From Saprospiraceae bacterium (GTDB lineage Bacteria > Bacteroidota > Bacteroidia > Chitinophagales > Saprospiraceae): 5,671 bases of DNA. Below are positions 4,733 through 5,671 of the stretch, in pieces. The notes under the pieces were generated by a model. It saw nothing but the letters and a program-made list of their open reading frames with translations, was not told the origin of the DNA and did not search any database. The stretch spans positions 1 to 5,671 of the forward strand of contig JAJCYJ010000158.1 in NCBI GenBank assembly GCA_029262975.1, in the 5' to 3' direction. The position numbers and the translations under genes are program-made. The stretch's first letter is position 1. Each line of letters begins with the position of its first letter.

Positions 4733-5671
4733 ATGTCACGATACTTTATTGTATCAGGTGAGTTATCCGGAGATAAATTAGGGAGTTTAATCGGACAAGG
4801 TTTGATTAAGTTGGGGCATGAAGTGCACGGATGGGGAGGAGTGAACATGGACACAGCCGGCGTCACCCTTGTACGAAGTATTACGGATCTGAAGGTTATG
4901 GGTTGGACAGATGTGATACGCCGACTTCCTTCATTTCTTGGTCTCTTATCACAATGCAAGAAGGACATTAATTTTTTTCAACCTGACACGATAGTTCTAA
5001 TCGATTTTGGGGGCTTTAATATGAGGCTAGGTCGATGGGCAAAGAGCCGAGGGTATAGAGTGGTCTATTATTCACCACCTAAGATATGGGCTACCCGTTC
5101 TGGAAGAATCAATGATCTTAAAGCGTGGTGTGATGAGATCATCGTGCTTTTCCCTTTCGAAAGAGACTATTATCAGTCTAAAGGAGTTGCTGTATCCTAT
5201 TTTGGACATCCATTAGCTAACATTATCAAAGGTTTTAATGCTGAATTAGATTTTCGGTCCGGACTTGGACTTGACAGCAGACCTATTTTGGCTGTCTTGC
5301 CCGGCAGCAGAAAAGAAGAGATAAAAAGTACGCTCCCGATATATCTTGAAACATTGCAATCATTTAAGAAATATCAGATATGTATCAGTGTAGCTCCAGG
5401 AATGTCCGAAGTTATCAGGAGGATTAGTGATCAAATTTCATTGCCGGTTGTCCTGGTAGAAGAGGGATACTATGATTTATTACATCATGCACAATTTGCA
5501 CTGATTACCTCTGGTACCGCTACCCTCGAAGCGTCATTATTCCGGGTGCCTCAAATTGTTGGATATCGTACCAACTTCCTTAATTATTTAATCGCCAGAG
5601 CCCTTATTAAGACAAAATTCATCTCACTTCCTCATCTCATTGCAAATAGTAAAGTAGTTACAGAGCTCTTT
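4733..5671 (+). CDS. lpxB: Lipid-A-disaccharide synthase, 3' end missing
   Basis: A GT19-family glycosyltransferase that joins UDP-diacylglucosamine and lipid X (2,3-diacylglucosamine 1-phosphate) into the disaccharide of lipid A at the cytoplasmic face of the inner membrane. The frame is open to the window edge, giving 313 residues of about 370-380. The start is firm: an in-frame TAG directly precedes ATG 4733. Motifs in order: YFIVSGELSGDKLG (4-17, family form GExSGD), VLIDFGGFN (88-96) with Asp91 aligning with the catalytic Asp of Escherichia coli LpxB, YYSPPKIWATRSGRI (112-126), LFPFERDYY (139-147), FGHPLA (157-162), VLPGSRKEEI (188-197), and SGTATLEASLFRVPQIVGYRT (260-280). The SPPKIWAT stretch departs from the usual SPxVWAW. 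The gene is probably co-transcribed with surE and the small membrane protein gene. Confidence 0.93.
   Translation, partial: MSRYFIVSGELSGDKLGSLIGQGLIKLGHEVHGWGGVNMDTAGVTLVRSITDLKVMGWTDVIRRLPSFLGLLSQCKKDINFFQPDTIVLIDFGGFNMRLGRWAKSRGYRVVYYSPPKIWATRSGRINDLKAWCDEIIVLFPFERDYYQSKGVAVSYFGHPLANIIKGFNAELDFRSGLGLDSRPILAVLPGSRKEEIKSTLPIYLETLQSFKKYQICISVAPGMSEVIRRISDQISLPVVLVEEGYYDLLHHAQFALITSGTATLEASLFRVPQIVGYRTNFLNYLIARALIKTKFISLPHLIANSKVVTELF

Noticed and set aside
4729..4968. 79-codon minus-strand frame over the start of lpxB
   Set aside because: Opposite to clear LpxB motifs; Pro/Arg/Thr-rich product typical of antisense frames.

Overview
The window looks like a piece of a Bacteroidota chromosome, about 40% GC. 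Three things point there: the promoters have the Bacteroidota form (TAnnTTTG near -7), most genes lack Shine-Dalgarno sequences, and the gene families fit (a DUF6249-type membrane protein, an ECF sigma factor paired with a non-zinc membrane anti-sigma protein, and a surE / small membrane protein / lpxB cluster). I cannot narrow the organism below phylum. Saprospiria, Chitinophagia or Cytophagia would all fit.

Layout. Bases 1-473 carry no recognisable gene but hold a nested inverted-repeat structure (82-178) and a 9-bp hairpin (209-230). A small membrane protein gene (474-812, minus) is divergent from an ECF sigma factor gene (938-1483, plus), which is followed by its likely membrane anti-sigma gene (1487-1999, plus). 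Bases 2000-2483 form a non-coding gap between convergent genes. It contains a compact GC-rich array of hairpins (2129-2347). Ferrochelatase hemH (2484-3491, minus) is divergent from surE (3602-4375), which overlaps a 106-residue membrane protein gene (4375-4695) and is followed by lpxB (4733 to the window edge, incomplete).

The main observation is between the small membrane protein gene and the sigma gene. The motif TGTAACC-N16-CGTC occurs twice, once on each strand, with identical spacing and pointing outward at the two genes. It matches the general ECF promoter architecture (AAC in -35, CGT in -10, 16-17 bp apart). The simplest reading is a small self-contained regulon: the sigma factor drives its own operon, including its inhibitor, and also the divergent DUF6249-type membrane protein.

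The right half is housekeeping: the last step of haem synthesis (hemH), a nucleotide/polyphosphate phosphatase (surE) and the lipid A disaccharide step (lpxB). Promoter-like boxes sit just ahead of hemH and surE, and the hemH box helps choose the shorter start. I see no mobile element, CRISPR array, tRNA or rRNA.
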